Shown: one piece after another, positions 17,817-27,018 of the stretch | Position numbering within the stretch: the first letter of the stretch is position 1 | How the letters are laid out: the number at the start of each line of letters is the position of its first letter | NCBI RefSeq assembly: GCF_001956045.1 | Contig: NZ_MRTH01000019.1 | Coordinates: 62,001 to 126,000 of the forward strand | From: Paenibacillus sp. FSL H7-0331 | Lineage (GTDB): Bacteria; Bacillota; Bacilli; Paenibacillales; NBRC-103111 | Direction of reading: 5' to 3' | DNA length: 64,000 nt | Notes under the pieces: model-generated | What the model was told of the DNA's origin: nothing | The model's database searches: none | Seen by the model: the letters and a program-made list of their open reading frames with translations, nothing else | Made by a program: the position numbers and the translations under genes

Positions 17817-18698
17817 GTGCTCCATAACCAAAAACAGAAGGACATTCTTCTAGACAGCATGATTTACGTGGTTCTACTCATCATCATGCTCGCCATGTTG
17901 TATCCGTTCTACTACGTTCTGATCATATCGTTCAACAGGGGATCCGATTCGCTTCTCGGAGGCGTATACTTGTGGCCCCGAAGTGTTACTTTAGAAAATT
18001 ACAAAACATTCTTGGCAGATCCAAAATGGTTTCACGCTTTTCTGGTTACGGTTTCCCGAACGGTGCTGGGCACCACGCTGGGTGTTCTATTTACATGTCT
18101 GGTTGCTTATGGTCTTTCACATCGCAATCTGTTATTCAGCAAATTTTACTTCACGGTTATTATTTTTGCGATGTATTTCTCCGGCGGCCTCATTCCGTAC
18201 TACGTAGTGCTACGCTCGATCGGTTTACTGAATACGTTCGGTGTATACATAATCCCGTCCATGCTCAGTACTTTCTTCCTGCTTATTGCTATCTCGTTCT
18301 TCCGTGAGATTCCCGGCGAACTGAAGGAATCCGCTCACATGGACGGCGCGAGCGAATTTGTCGTTTTTTTCCGGATCGTCCTGCCGGTTTCGATGCCGCT
18401 CATCGCGACGATGTCCTTGTTCATGGGCGTAGGTCAATGGAACTCATGGCTGGATTCGGCTTACTTTGTACAATCGGAGAGCCTGCGTACGCTCACATAC
18501 CGCATGATGGAAATCATCAACAAGTTCAATTCGCCGATGGATGCGCTCGCAGTCGCGAACGGCTCCTCGTCGGGAGTAACGAGCTTCTCGCTTCAGGTGA
18601 CGGCGATGGTCGTCTCGATAGCGCCTATCGTGTGCATATACCCGTTCCTGCAGAAGTACTTCGTCCAAGGAATCATGCTTGGCTCTGTCAAAGGATGA
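17817..18698 (+). CDS. Carbohydrate ABC permease, LplC/YtcP-like
   Basis: 293 residues. The start is GTG 17817, 7 bases after AAGGAGG (17803-17809); the GTG at 17799 lies before that site. Six transmembrane helices, with the coupling loop ELKESAHMDGASEFVVFFRIVLPVS near residues 180-200 and a C-terminal YFVQGIMLGSVKG typical of YtcP-type permeases. It pairs with 16816 as the membrane channel of the importer. The ATPase is not encoded here, which is normal as these systems share an MsmX-like ATPase. Confidence 0.92.
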   Translation: MLHNQKQKDILLDSMIYVVLLIIMLAMLYPFYYVLIISFNRGSDSLLGGVYLWPRSVTLENYKTFLADPKWFHAFLVTVSRTVLGTTLGVLFTCLVAYGLSHRNLLFSKFYFTVIIFAMYFSGGLIPYYVVLRSIGLLNTFGVYIIPSMLSTFFLLIAISFFREIPGELKESAHMDGASEFVVFFRIVLPVSMPLIATMSLFMGVGQWNSWLDSAYFVQSESLRTLTYRMMEIINKFNSPMDALAVANGSSSGVTSFSLQVTAMVVSIAPIVCIYPFLQKYFVQGIMLGSVKG

Positions 18699-18763
18699 AA
18701 GCTTGCATCGATATTAAAGCATTTGCTTTAAATATACAAATCAACAACATTGGAGGGGTCGTC

Positions 18764-20338
18764 TTGACAAAAACAAAAGGTTACAAAGTACTTGTCGCGG
18801 CACTGGCATTTGTACTCGTTCTGATGCTGTTGTCCGCCTGCAGTGAGGACAATAACAGTGGCTCGAATACAAACCAGGGAGCCGAAAAGAACAATGCGTC
18901 TTCCGTGGGGAATACGGCGGAGGAGCTAACACTGTTTATCGATGCACCATGGTACCCTGTCAAGGAGTGGAAAGGTCCAATCACTGAGAAAATCACCGAG
19001 AAGACGGGAATTAAGCTGAAGGTGACAGTAGCGACGGACGACAAGCAATTGCCGCTGATGATCGCATCGGGAGATCTACCGGACTTAGTGTTTACGTATG
19101 GCAACGTTAGCCGGCTGTCCGACTCGAAACTGTCTTATCCCTGGAATGAGCTGATCGAAAAGTATGCGCCTGACTTTAAGATTGATAAGACGCGGATTGC
19201 AATCCATACGATGGATGACGGCAACTTCTATACGATCCGCAATGCTTTCGCGACTCAGGAAGAATGGGCGGCAAATAAATACGCACTGGGCAACAACGGC
19301 AATCCGGGCATTGCCGTACGTGAGGATATCTTGAAGCAGCTCGGGAACCCACCGATTAAGACGTTGGACGATTTTGTCAACGTGCTGGGCATGGTTAAGG
19401 ATAAGTATCCAGACATGGTACCGCTGATTATGGACAAGGAATGGATCGAGCAATACTTTTTGATGCAGTTTGGCGTGGATGCGACCTTTGGCAGCCCCTG
19501 GTTCGAACAAGGAGGCAAAGTAGACTTTTTCATTCGCCATCAGAAGATGAAGGATTATTTCAAGTTTATGAACAAGCTATACCGAAGCGGCTACATCATG
19601 GCGGAAAACTTCGCACATGCCAACGATAAGATCGACGATCAGTACGCGACAAGCGGTAGAGCGTTTGCCCACATGTATACGGTGAGTGTCGCCGACAGCG
19701 ACAATGCCGTGGTCAAGCGAGAAGGGGGCGCCTTCACATTCAAGATGCTGCCGACCTCTCTGTCGAGTGATGCGAAAATTATCAGCGGAGGGGTTGGCTT
19801 CGCAGGTACGTTCATTACGAAGAAAAATAAAAATCCTGAGAAGTCGATCAAATTGCTGCAGTACTTGGCAACCGACGAAGGTAAGAAGCTCACGATGTTC
19901 GGAATAGAGGGAGAGCATTGGACCTGGAACGAAGAAGGTTATCCGAATCTGAAGTATGATCCGAATAACGGACAATTTGTCGAAAGCAACGGGATTAAAT
20001 GGTGGTATCTGTATAACGATGGCATAACGGAAGGGCTGTGGAGCTACGTACCGGGTACGATGACGACCCAATCGCTCATGGAAATCAAGAAAATTACCAA
20101 GTATAAGCCTGAGCTTGGCCTGATTCAGGCAGGGCCGGACTCAAAAGAGAGAACAATGAGGACCAAGATTGATGAAATGATCAAAAACGAGAAGGTCAAG
20201 GTATATCTAGCCAAATCCGAGGAGGAAGCGATGGCCAACTACGAGAACATGGTCAAGAATGCAGAGCAGCTCGGACTGCAAAAACTCGTTGAATGGGCTA
20301 ATGAGACCTACCAGAAAAGGAAAGATTTATTCAAGTAA
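18764..20338 (+). CDS. Extracellular sugar-binding lipoprotein (LplA/YtcQ-like)
   Basis: 524 residues from TTG 18764, with GGAGGGG at 18752-18758; a much longer upstream frame overlaps the permease and is spurious. The signal peptide ends in lipobox LLSAC, then an Asn/Ser-rich linker. The mature protein (EKTGIKLKVTVATDDKQLPLMIASGDLPDLVF, AVREDILKQLGNPPIKTLDDF) is the family 1 solute-binding fold of the LplA/YtcQ group. It captures an oligosaccharide for the permeases. Genes for a YesM-like kinase and glycosidases follow, suggesting a plant or fucosylated glycan substrate. Confidence 0.93.
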   Translation: MTKTKGYKVLVAALAFVLVLMLLSACSEDNNSGSNTNQGAEKNNASSVGNTAEELTLFIDAPWYPVKEWKGPITEKITEKTGIKLKVTVATDDKQLPLMIASGDLPDLVFTYGNVSRLSDSKLSYPWNELIEKYAPDFKIDKTRIAIHTMDDGNFYTIRNAFATQEEWAANKYALGNNGNPGIAVREDILKQLGNPPIKTLDDFVNVLGMVKDKYPDMVPLIMDKEWIEQYFLMQFGVDATFGSPWFEQGGKVDFFIRHQKMKDYFKFMNKLYRSGYIMAENFAHANDKIDDQYATSGRAFAHMYTVSVADSDNAVVKREGGAFTFKMLPTSLSSDAKIISGGVGFAGTFITKKNKNPEKSIKLLQYLATDEGKKLTMFGIEGEHWTWNEEGYPNLKYDPNNGQFVESNGIKWWYLYNDGITEGLWSYVPGTMTTQSLMEIKKITKYKPELGLIQAGPDSKERTMRTKIDEMIKNEKVKVYLAKSEEEAMANYENMVKNAEQLGLQKLVEWANETYQKRKDLFK

Positions 20339-20430
20339 GCAAACGGTAACCGGTAGAGGAAATTATGCCTCTACCGGATTTTGGTTGCTCATGATATGGT
20401 TATAAGGAAATTCCGAAGGCAGAGGTATCT

Positions 20431-22173
20431 GTGATCATGAGCATAGTCCGTAAAATTATTGTTGGTTACATCGTACTGATTTTTATTCCAGTCATCGTTT
20501 TTGGATACTACTACTACAATCAAATCTATGGAAATCTGACAAAGCAATTCGTTGAAAGCCGGCAAAAGATACTGGAACAAGCATACTCAAATATGAAAGC
20601 AGATCTAACACGAATACAATCCATCCATCGTCTCCTACAGTACAATCCATATGTGACTGATTATCTGGATGGCATTTATGAATCGGACGCCGAGAGTATC
20701 TTTGCTTATACACGTTATATCAATCCGATATTCACACAATCTTTTTTTTCCAACCCGGAGATAGAATCGCTGAGAATTTATAAGATAAAGCAACAGGTAC
20801 TCACAATCACCGATCGGTTTATCGACACATCCTTGCAAGGGGGAGAAGCTGATGAGATTTCCCTTTCGTTGAAGCCGGGTTATGGAAAGTGGATACTGCT
20901 CGAGCCACAAGCTTCGGAACCACAGCTAATCTATTATCAGAATATTTATAATAACAATATAACCGAGAAACTTGGACTTCTAGAGATACGTATCAACAGC
21001 GATTTGATTCATAGGTTCTATAAAGCAGCAGGGGTTGAAGGGAACTGGAAGTCCTCTTTACTGTCTGAGATCGGCAAGCCATTTTTCAATGGAGAAGCTA
21101 CTTCGAGACTTGATGATAAAACACTGAAACTGCTAGAAGCGAATGAAAGCAATCCTTACGTTATCACTAGGCAAACGATCGTGAATCAACTGGATATCAA
21201 GGAACTTGGGGTTCGAATCGTCATTATGGGGAAGGTAGAAGATGTATTTCGCGCTGTAAAAGAAAAGGAAGTTGTACTGATCTTAACAATATTCGCTTTT
21301 CTGGCAGCCTTGTCCTTTGCTTACTATCTGCTTGCTTCAACCATCACAAAGCGTATCCTTCGACTTGCAAGACATATGCGCAATCTTGGTGACGATAATA
21401 TGAAGTTGATTGTCAACCGCCATGACAATCAAGATGAAATAGGATTTCTCATCAACACATACAATAACATGATCAACCGAATGGATGAGCTTATCAACAA
21501 CGTCCATCGCGCTGAATTACGAAATAAAGAAGCCGCCTATCAAGTGCTTCAGGCGCAGATCAAGCCGCATTTCTTGTATAATACCCTGGAAACGATCCGG
21601 ATGCTCGCCGAAATCGCCAATAACAAAGAGGTGGCGAACATCTCGTTCTGGTTCGGGAAACTGATGCGCTACAGCTTGTCTTCTCAAAAGGAAGAAACGG
21701 TGCTCGCGAGGGAAATTGAGACGGTAACCTTTTATCTCAACATTCATAAAATGCGGCTTCTTGACAGGCTGACCTACGAAATTAATGTTAATGTGAATGC
21801 AGATAAAATTGCATGTCCGAGATTCATGCTTCAGCCTCTTATTGAGAATAGTATTGTTCACGGAGCGTCAACTGTGATTCGACCCGTTCATATTCAGGTT
21901 CAAGCAGAAGAAACCGCGGATGAAACTCGTATCTACATTATTGACAACGGGGCAGGCATCCCACAAGAGAGATTGGACACCATTCAGAGTAAATTGTATC
22001 GGGACATTGAGACGAAACCAATGAGTGAGGGAGAGGGGGGAGGGCTAGGGCTCTATAATGTTAGTGAGCGTATCAAATCTTTCTATCGCGGCGCGTCGCG
22101 GCTGGAACTTACAAGCGAACAGGGAAAGGGCACATGCCTGACCATCATTATTGATAAAAGGGATGGCGAGTAA
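20431..22173 (+). CDS. Sensor histidine kinase, YesM-like
   Basis: 580 residues, start GTG 20431 with AGAGG five bases upstream. One N-terminal transmembrane helix, a large extracellular sensor (about 35-280), a second helix (about 283-305), a HAMP domain, then the His_kinase domain with phospho-acceptor His380 in QIKPHFLYNTLETI. The ATPase domain has N-box LIENSIVHGA, DNGAGIPQERL and GLGLYNVSERI. It is the LytS/YesM class that senses sugars outside the cell together with binding proteins. Its partner regulator starts 3 bases downstream. Confidence 0.93.
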   Translation: MIMSIVRKIIVGYIVLIFIPVIVFGYYYYNQIYGNLTKQFVESRQKILEQAYSNMKADLTRIQSIHRLLQYNPYVTDYLDGIYESDAESIFAYTRYINPIFTQSFFSNPEIESLRIYKIKQQVLTITDRFIDTSLQGGEADEISLSLKPGYGKWILLEPQASEPQLIYYQNIYNNNITEKLGLLEIRINSDLIHRFYKAAGVEGNWKSSLLSEIGKPFFNGEATSRLDDKTLKLLEANESNPYVITRQTIVNQLDIKELGVRIVIMGKVEDVFRAVKEKEVVLILTIFAFLAALSFAYYLLASTITKRILRLARHMRNLGDDNMKLIVNRHDNQDEIGFLINTYNNMINRMDELINNVHRAELRNKEAAYQVLQAQIKPHFLYNTLETIRMLAEIANNKEVANISFWFGKLMRYSLSSQKEETVLAREIETVTFYLNIHKMRLLDRLTYEINVNVNADKIACPRFMLQPLIENSIVHGASTVIRPVHIQVQAEETADETRIYIIDNGAGIPQERLDTIQSKLYRDIETKPMSEGEGGGLGLYNVSERIKSFYRGASRLELTSEQGKGTCLTIIIDKRDGE

Positions 22174-22176
22174 ACG

Positions 22177-22911
22177 ATGAAAATACTGATTGTCGATGAC
22201 GAGCCACTGATTCTGAAGGGTCTTATGAAGGTTGTTAATGAAGCGGCGCCTCCTGGTACGGAAGTTCGTGTGGCAAATAACGTCTCTGAGGCACTTGTGG
22301 TCATGCAGGCATATTTGCCGGATGTCACGGTTACGGATCTCAATATGCCGGAGAGAAACGGATTTGAGTTGATCGAGGAAGCTCGAGAAGGCGGATTGTG
22401 TGATCGATTTATTATTTTGACTGGATATGAAGATTTTGATTATGTTCGTAGAGCACTTCGCGTGGGCGTCTTGGACTATTTATTGAAACCGATTGACAAG
22501 AATGAAATTGCGAATCTACTGGCGAGAATTGCAGAGGATCTTCCTCCCGATTCGGATTACACAATTCACGCCAAGCGGATCCTTCTTTACATGGAGGGAC
22601 ATTACATGCAGGACCTTTCGTTGGAGCATCTTGCAGATTTAATGAATCTTCATCCGCACTATATCAGCAGATTGTTCAAGAAGGAAACTGGTGATAACTT
22701 TGTAAATCATCTAAACACTCTGCGAATCCGTGAAGCGCAGAAATTGCTGAAAGCTCGCTGGCATCTTCCTGTAAACGTGATTGGACAGAGGGTAGGGTTC
22801 GAGAACAAGCATTACTTCACGAAGGTTTTCAAAAAATACACGGGCATCACTCCAGGAGCATATCGTGAGGATGGAGTGACTGAATCTACGGATGGAGGGG
22901 ATAGCTGTTGA
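22177..22911 (+). CDS. Response regulator with AraC-type DNA-binding domain (YesN-like, compact)
   Basis: 244 residues. Receiver domain at 1-125 with acidic pocket DDE (7-9) and phospho-acceptor Asp54 in VTDLNMP, then only a short linker to an AraC-type double helix-turn-helix (about 140-240: LSLEHLADLMNLHPHYISRLFKKETG, VIGQRVGFENKHYFTKVFKKYTGITPGAYR). Typical YesN proteins are much longer, so this is a compact version. It should activate the transporter and glycosidase genes around it. Its stop overlaps the TTG start of the GH95 gene. Confidence 0.93.
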   Translation: MKILIVDDEPLILKGLMKVVNEAAPPGTEVRVANNVSEALVVMQAYLPDVTVTDLNMPERNGFELIEEAREGGLCDRFIILTGYEDFDYVRRALRVGVLDYLLKPIDKNEIANLLARIAEDLPPDSDYTIHAKRILLYMEGHYMQDLSLEHLADLMNLHPHYISRLFKKETGDNFVNHLNTLRIREAQKLLKARWHLPVNVIGQRVGFENKHYFTKVFKKYTGITPGAYREDGVTESTDGGDSC

Positions 22912-25236
22912 CAGATCTTAAGCTGTTATTTAAGAGTCCGGCAACGAAATGGGATGAGGCACTGCCGATCGGTAACGGCAGGCTGGGAGCGATGGTGTAT
23001 GGACAAACTCATCAGGAGCGATTGCAATTAAACGAGGACTCCGTCTGGTACGGCGGATCACGGGACCGTAATAATCCGGATGCAAAGGCAAATCTTCCGG
23101 AAATCCGACGTTTGATATTTGAAGGAAAGTTGAAGGAAGCTGAGAGGCTCGCTGTCTTGGCGTTGTCCGGTTTGCCGGAATCACAGCGGCATTATTTGCC
23201 TCTTGGTCATCTTTTTCTTGACTTCTCTCTTCCAGATGGCGAACCGGATAATTACGAGCGTACACTAGATATGGAGAAAGGTACCGTTTCGGTTACCTTC
23301 AGTCAGGGCGGCGTTTTATTTAGGCGCGAGTTTTTTGCTAGTTACGTTGATCAGGCAATTATCATGAGGCTTACAGCAAATCGATCTGGTGCAATCGGTT
23401 TCACCTCACGCCTGGAGCGTGGCCGTTGGCGATACGCTGACCATGCCGGGCGAGAGGGAAACAACGCGATCTGGATGAGCGGTAATTGCGGCGGTGAGGG
23501 AGGCAGCCAGTATGGTGTAGTGCTGAGAGCAACAGCTGAAGGTGGCACGGTAAAAGCAGTCGGTGAGCACCTGGTCGTGGAGAACGCAAATAGTGTGACA
23601 CTTGTTCTATCCGCCGCAACTACATTCCGTTTCCTTGATCCGTTGGCAGAAGCAAGTGAGAAAGCAGAGGATGCCATCCGTCTGGGTTATGCAGCGCTAT
23701 ATCGGCGACACATAGACGACTATTGCGAACTATTCGGACGAGTATCGTTGTCGATGGTTACGGAAGACGTGGAAATCGGACGGATGAGCCTATCACATCG
23801 CATGGACAGGCTCAGCGGTGGAGAGTCCGATCCAGACCTTTTTGCGCTTTATTTTCAGTTCGGCCGTTACTTGCTCATCTCCTCCAGCCGGCCTGGCTCG
23901 CTGCCCGCCAATTTGCAGGGCATCTGGAACGAGCACTTCCTTCCGCCGTGGGACAGCAAATATACGATCAACATCAACGCGCAGATGAATTACTGGCCGG
24001 CGGAATCGTGCGCGCTTTCCGAATGCCACGAGCCTCTCTTTGAGTTGCTGGAACGGATGCGCGAACCTGGCCGGCATACGGCGTCCGTCATGTACGGCTG
24101 CAGGGGGTTCACTGCTCACCATAATACCGATATCTGGGCGGATACTGCTCCACAGGATACATGGCTGCCCTCCACGTATTGGCCGATGGGTGCCGCATGG
24201 CTCTCGCTGCATCTATGGGAGCATTACCAATTTACAATGGATGTGGAATTTCTCGGCAGAGCGTACCACACCTTGCGGGAAGCTGCGTTGTTCTTGATCG
24301 ATTACGTCGTGGAAACTCCGGGCGGCGAGCTGGTTACCTGCCCATCTGTGTCGCCGGAGAATACATATATCCTTCCAAACGGAGAATCTGGCGTACTATG
24401 TGCCGGACCATCGATGGACACGCAGATCATTCGTGAACTGTTCACAGCAGTACAAGAGACCGAACTGACACTCGGCATCCAGAAAAGTGAGGCACTAGGA
24501 CCGGAGTTACAACGAGTACTGATGAAGCTTCCCCAGTCGAAAATTGGACGGTACGGCCAACTTCAGGAGTGGTATGAAGATTATGAAGAGGCGGAGCCGG
24601 GTCATCGCCACATCTCCCATTTATTTGCCTTGCATCCCGGGAGCCAGATCACGCCCGACGGTACACCCGAACTGGCGGCAGCGGCACTGCGCACGCTGGA
24701 GCGGCGGTTGGTGAACGGCGGAGGCCATACCGGATGGAGTCGAGCGTGGATCATCAATTTCTGGGCTAGGCTTAGGAATGGCGAGGAAGCGATAAACAAT
24801 CTTATCGCGCTTCTCACGCATTCGACGCTACCAAATTTTTTTGACAATCATCCGCCATTCCAGATCGATGGAAATTTTAAGCGGTGCGGCTGCGATCGCT
24901 GAAATGCTTCTTCAGAGCCATGCCGGCGAGATTCATCTTTTGCCTGCGCTACCACAGATGTGGCATTCGGGGAAGGTGACAGGTCTTCGCGCCAGAGGCG
25001 ACTTCTCGGTCGACATTGAGTGGGCGGAAGGAGCGCTGCAAGCCGCTCGAGTTGTTTCTGGTAAAGCCGCTGCCCTATGCAAGGTGCGTAGCAGCATCCA
25101 AGTCGCGGTAACGGCTAACGGAGCACCGGTCGATGTCTGGCAGGAGAATGGAGTCGTCATCTTCGAGACCGTTGTTGGAGGAGTTTATAACATCGAGGCG
25201 TCCATACCGAACATTTTTGGGCCATCTGGGCGGTGA
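22908..25236 (+). pseudogene. Glycoside hydrolase family 95 (alpha-L-fucosidase-like), one-base insertion
   Basis: Starts at TTG 22908 with GGAGGGG upstream. The GH95 text is clear: ATKWDEALPIGNGRLGAMVYG at the N-terminus, LNEDSVWYGG, LPANLQGIWNE, TININAQMNYWPAE, HTGWSRAWIINFWARL, and [14 protein letters not shown]. Straight after that the frame runs to a stop at 24902, while the next frame continues with [25 protein letters not shown] to 25236. One extra A in TTTTAAGC near 24876-24881 explains it. Repaired length is about 775 residues, normal for GH95. The break lies in a conserved catalytic-domain segment, so the shifted protein would lack the C-terminal beta domain. Confidence 0.88.
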
Positions 25237-25534
25237 AATTTCGGTACAACCTAATTTCCTTTTAAGAATCGGGATGATTTATCGAACGAATATCCGAGTA
25301 GCAGCTGATGCTAGAAGAAGTGAAGCAACGCTCCTATACGATTATGAAAGAGGCGCAGGAGGTGAGGTTTCTTATCCAGATACCGGTTATTGACTTAAAG
25401 GGAAAACGTTAGAACAAGAATTAGGGAGCAGTGGCAGCGGCTACTGCTCTTTTCATTTATTCGAAAAAATAGCTAAGCTTCGGTAGCCGCGCTGCGAGCG
25501 ACACATGGTCATATTACTAGTTGCTTATATTAGG

Positions 25535-25580
25535 GGTATTTTCATTTCCCATTGTATGTAATAGCGGTATTTTCATGTCC
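25535..25580. repeat. Two direct copies of a 15-base motif, possible transposon end
   Basis: GGTATTTTCATTTCC at 25535-25549 and GGTATTTTCATGTCC at 25566-25580 differ by one base and are 31 bases apart. They lie just upstream of the broken TnsC/TniB-like gene. Related sequence in the opposite orientation (GACATTAAAAT) occurs after that gene, as expected for transposase-binding repeats at the ends of Tn7-like or Tn5053-like elements. Confidence 0.45.
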
Positions 25581-25604
25581 AATATATAAAATGAATGTGC
25601 ATTG

Positions 25605-26348
25605 TTAGGATAATCCTGTCGCTAATGGGAATGAAATCATTACTGTTCTTCAATCTGTCTGTGAATGGATTGAAGAGTGAGTTACAGGTGCGATTATTTT
25701 CGGTCGCCCTCGATTAGGAAAAACCTATATGATCGAGTATTTGATAGAGAATATCTCAAAAGTAATTGGTGAGGAAATACCAATTTTCCATATAATAAGT
25801 CTTCATCCTAAAATCGTAAAGGAAGAAGAATTTATCGAAACAATACTTTATGACATGAAACATAAATTTGCTTTTAATGGAAAATTGGTTCCTAAGCGTG
25901 AAAGGCTTATGAACTTTATGCTGGAGAGAGGAACATCAAATCGGTATAAAGTAGTCGTGTTCCTAATTGATGAAGCCCAGTGCCTAACGGAACAGCATTA
26001 CGAATGGTAGATGGATTACTACAACAAGCTGCAGAAAGAAAAAAATTTATTGCTGACTTATCTTGTAGGACTACAACAATTAAGCGCACAGAAGATTATT
26101 TTAAAACAGCTAATGCTGATCAAATTGTAGAACATTTTATGACCATGGAACATAAGTTTTTCGGTATAAGATCGGAAGAAGATATTCAAACACTTTTAAC
26201 CTGTTACGTTGATCCAGACAAGAGCGAATATCCCGCCGGTAGTGGATGGTCGTTTACGAGATATTATTTTCCAGAAGCATATGCAACCGGCAGCAGGTTA
26301 GCCGACTTCTCTTCAACAGTTTATGCATTGCTAAAAAGTGTTCGGTAG
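25605..26348 (+). pseudogene. TnsC/TniB-like AAA ATPase of a transposon, decayed
   Basis: The frame encodes NPVANGNEIITVLQSVCEW, a TGA near 25678, then GAIIFGRPRLGKTYMIEYL with a Walker A (GRPRLGKT), and VVVFLIDEAQCLTEQHYEW with a Walker B-like IDEAQ. A TAG follows at about 26008, coding continues in the same frame as MDYYNKLQKEKNLLLTYLVGLQQL, and then shifts frame to end with FFGIRSEEDIQTLLTCYVDPDKSEYPAGSGWSFTRYYFPEAY-type text at 26348. Two stops and one frameshift make it dead. The layout (ATPase, LIDEAQ, C-terminal tail) is that of transposition ATPases. Confidence 0.75.
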
Positions 26349-26387
26349 AAGGAGAACATTAAGACTGCTTTTGAAATTCCGTGTATA

Positions 26388-26478
26388 GCGACATTAAAAT
26401 AGGATCATTGAATTCCTCTATATCAAGGGTTTTGGGCTTTATGGGAGTAGTTTAGTGTCACGTTTTAATGACATTAAC
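26388..26478. repeat. Candidate right-end repeats of the decayed transposon
   Basis: GCGACATTAAAATAGG at 26388-26403 and a second GACATTAA at 26470-26477 lie just after the broken AAA gene. The first matches, in reverse orientation, the GGACATGAAAATACC complement of the motif at 25566-25580 at 11 of 14 compared positions. This is consistent with inverted transposon ends but is too short to prove it. Confidence 0.35.
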
Positions 26479-26565
26479 TTGAGGGGATTTTTTTGTTGTA
26501 TGTACAAAATACGTCTTTTTAATATATCGTATTGATATTATCAATACGATAATTATGAGGGGAGA

Positions 26566-26666
26566 TCAAAACTCACCGAATACGTTTTGCTCTTAGCTCC
26601 TTCGGTATAGCATCCCGCTTTAAACGGACACCTCTTGCACATCTCTACATCGAAGTAATAAGTATC
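26566..26666 (-). pseudogene. IS1182-type transposase remnant
   Basis: On the minus strand the frame from 26666 reads TYYFDVEMCKRCPFKAGCYT followed by EGAKSKTYSVS. The four-Cys pattern CxxCPxxxxC with KTYSV is characteristic of the C-terminal region of IS1182-family transposases. Only about 33 codons remain, with no start, so it is a scrap of an insertion sequence. Confidence 0.7.
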
Positions 26667-26673
26667 CTTTTGG

Positions 26674-26753
26674 TTAGTCTCGCTAACCCGCAAGGTTACA
26701 AACAAATAACCATTCACTCAGCCTGATAGGGGTTGTGTGAATGGTTATTTGTT
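26674..26753. repeat. Copy 2 of the ~80-bp dispersed hairpin element
   Basis: It matches 8332-8410 in order and sequence: AGTCTCGCTAACCCGC, the arm ACAAATAACCATTCAC, CAGCCTGATAGGGGT and the complementary arm ending in TTATTTGT. Here it is not near a gene end but abuts an insertion-sequence remnant. The stem is conserved perfectly in both copies. Confidence 0.75.
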
Positions 26754-26772
26754 TAAGAGTTTGGCAAATGTG

Positions 26773-26807
26773 AGCGACGGTCCTAAATCATAGGGAGCGT
26801 CGCTTTT
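26773..26807 (+). terminator. Stem-loop with short T tract
   Basis: AGCGACG (26773-26779) pairs with CGTCGCT (26798-26804), with a further TCCT/AGGGA inside, followed by TTTTCC. It lies after copy 2 of the repeat and about 200 bases before the GH88 gene, so it probably ends a transcript of the now decayed region. Confidence 0.55.
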
Positions 26808-27018
26808 CCTTTTCCTAAGTTGAGGCACATTTGAGCTGCGTATAGTTGTGCTTGGCTTGAAGAAGGTGAGAACAGACAAAAACATCTGAGGATTGTAGAT
26901 ATTCCCCATGTAAGAGTTGCTTTATAATTAAAATCATCTGTCAGCGACTTTACTTAGGAGAGATACGATTCATGTGATGCTCGACTGCACAACTGCAAAT
27001 TAAAAAGGAGGACTGACA

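Noticed and set aside
18437..18763. Long N-terminal extension of the sugar-binding lipoprotein
   Set aside because: It lies inside the permease gene; the TTG at 18764 with a ribosome site and a signal peptide is the real start.
19577..20071. 164-codon frame antisense to the sugar-binding lipoprotein
   Set aside because: Shadow frame with no recognisable domain.
25535..25580. Two spaced direct repeats as a CRISPR array
   Set aside because: Only two 15-base copies, no regular spacers and no cas genes nearby.
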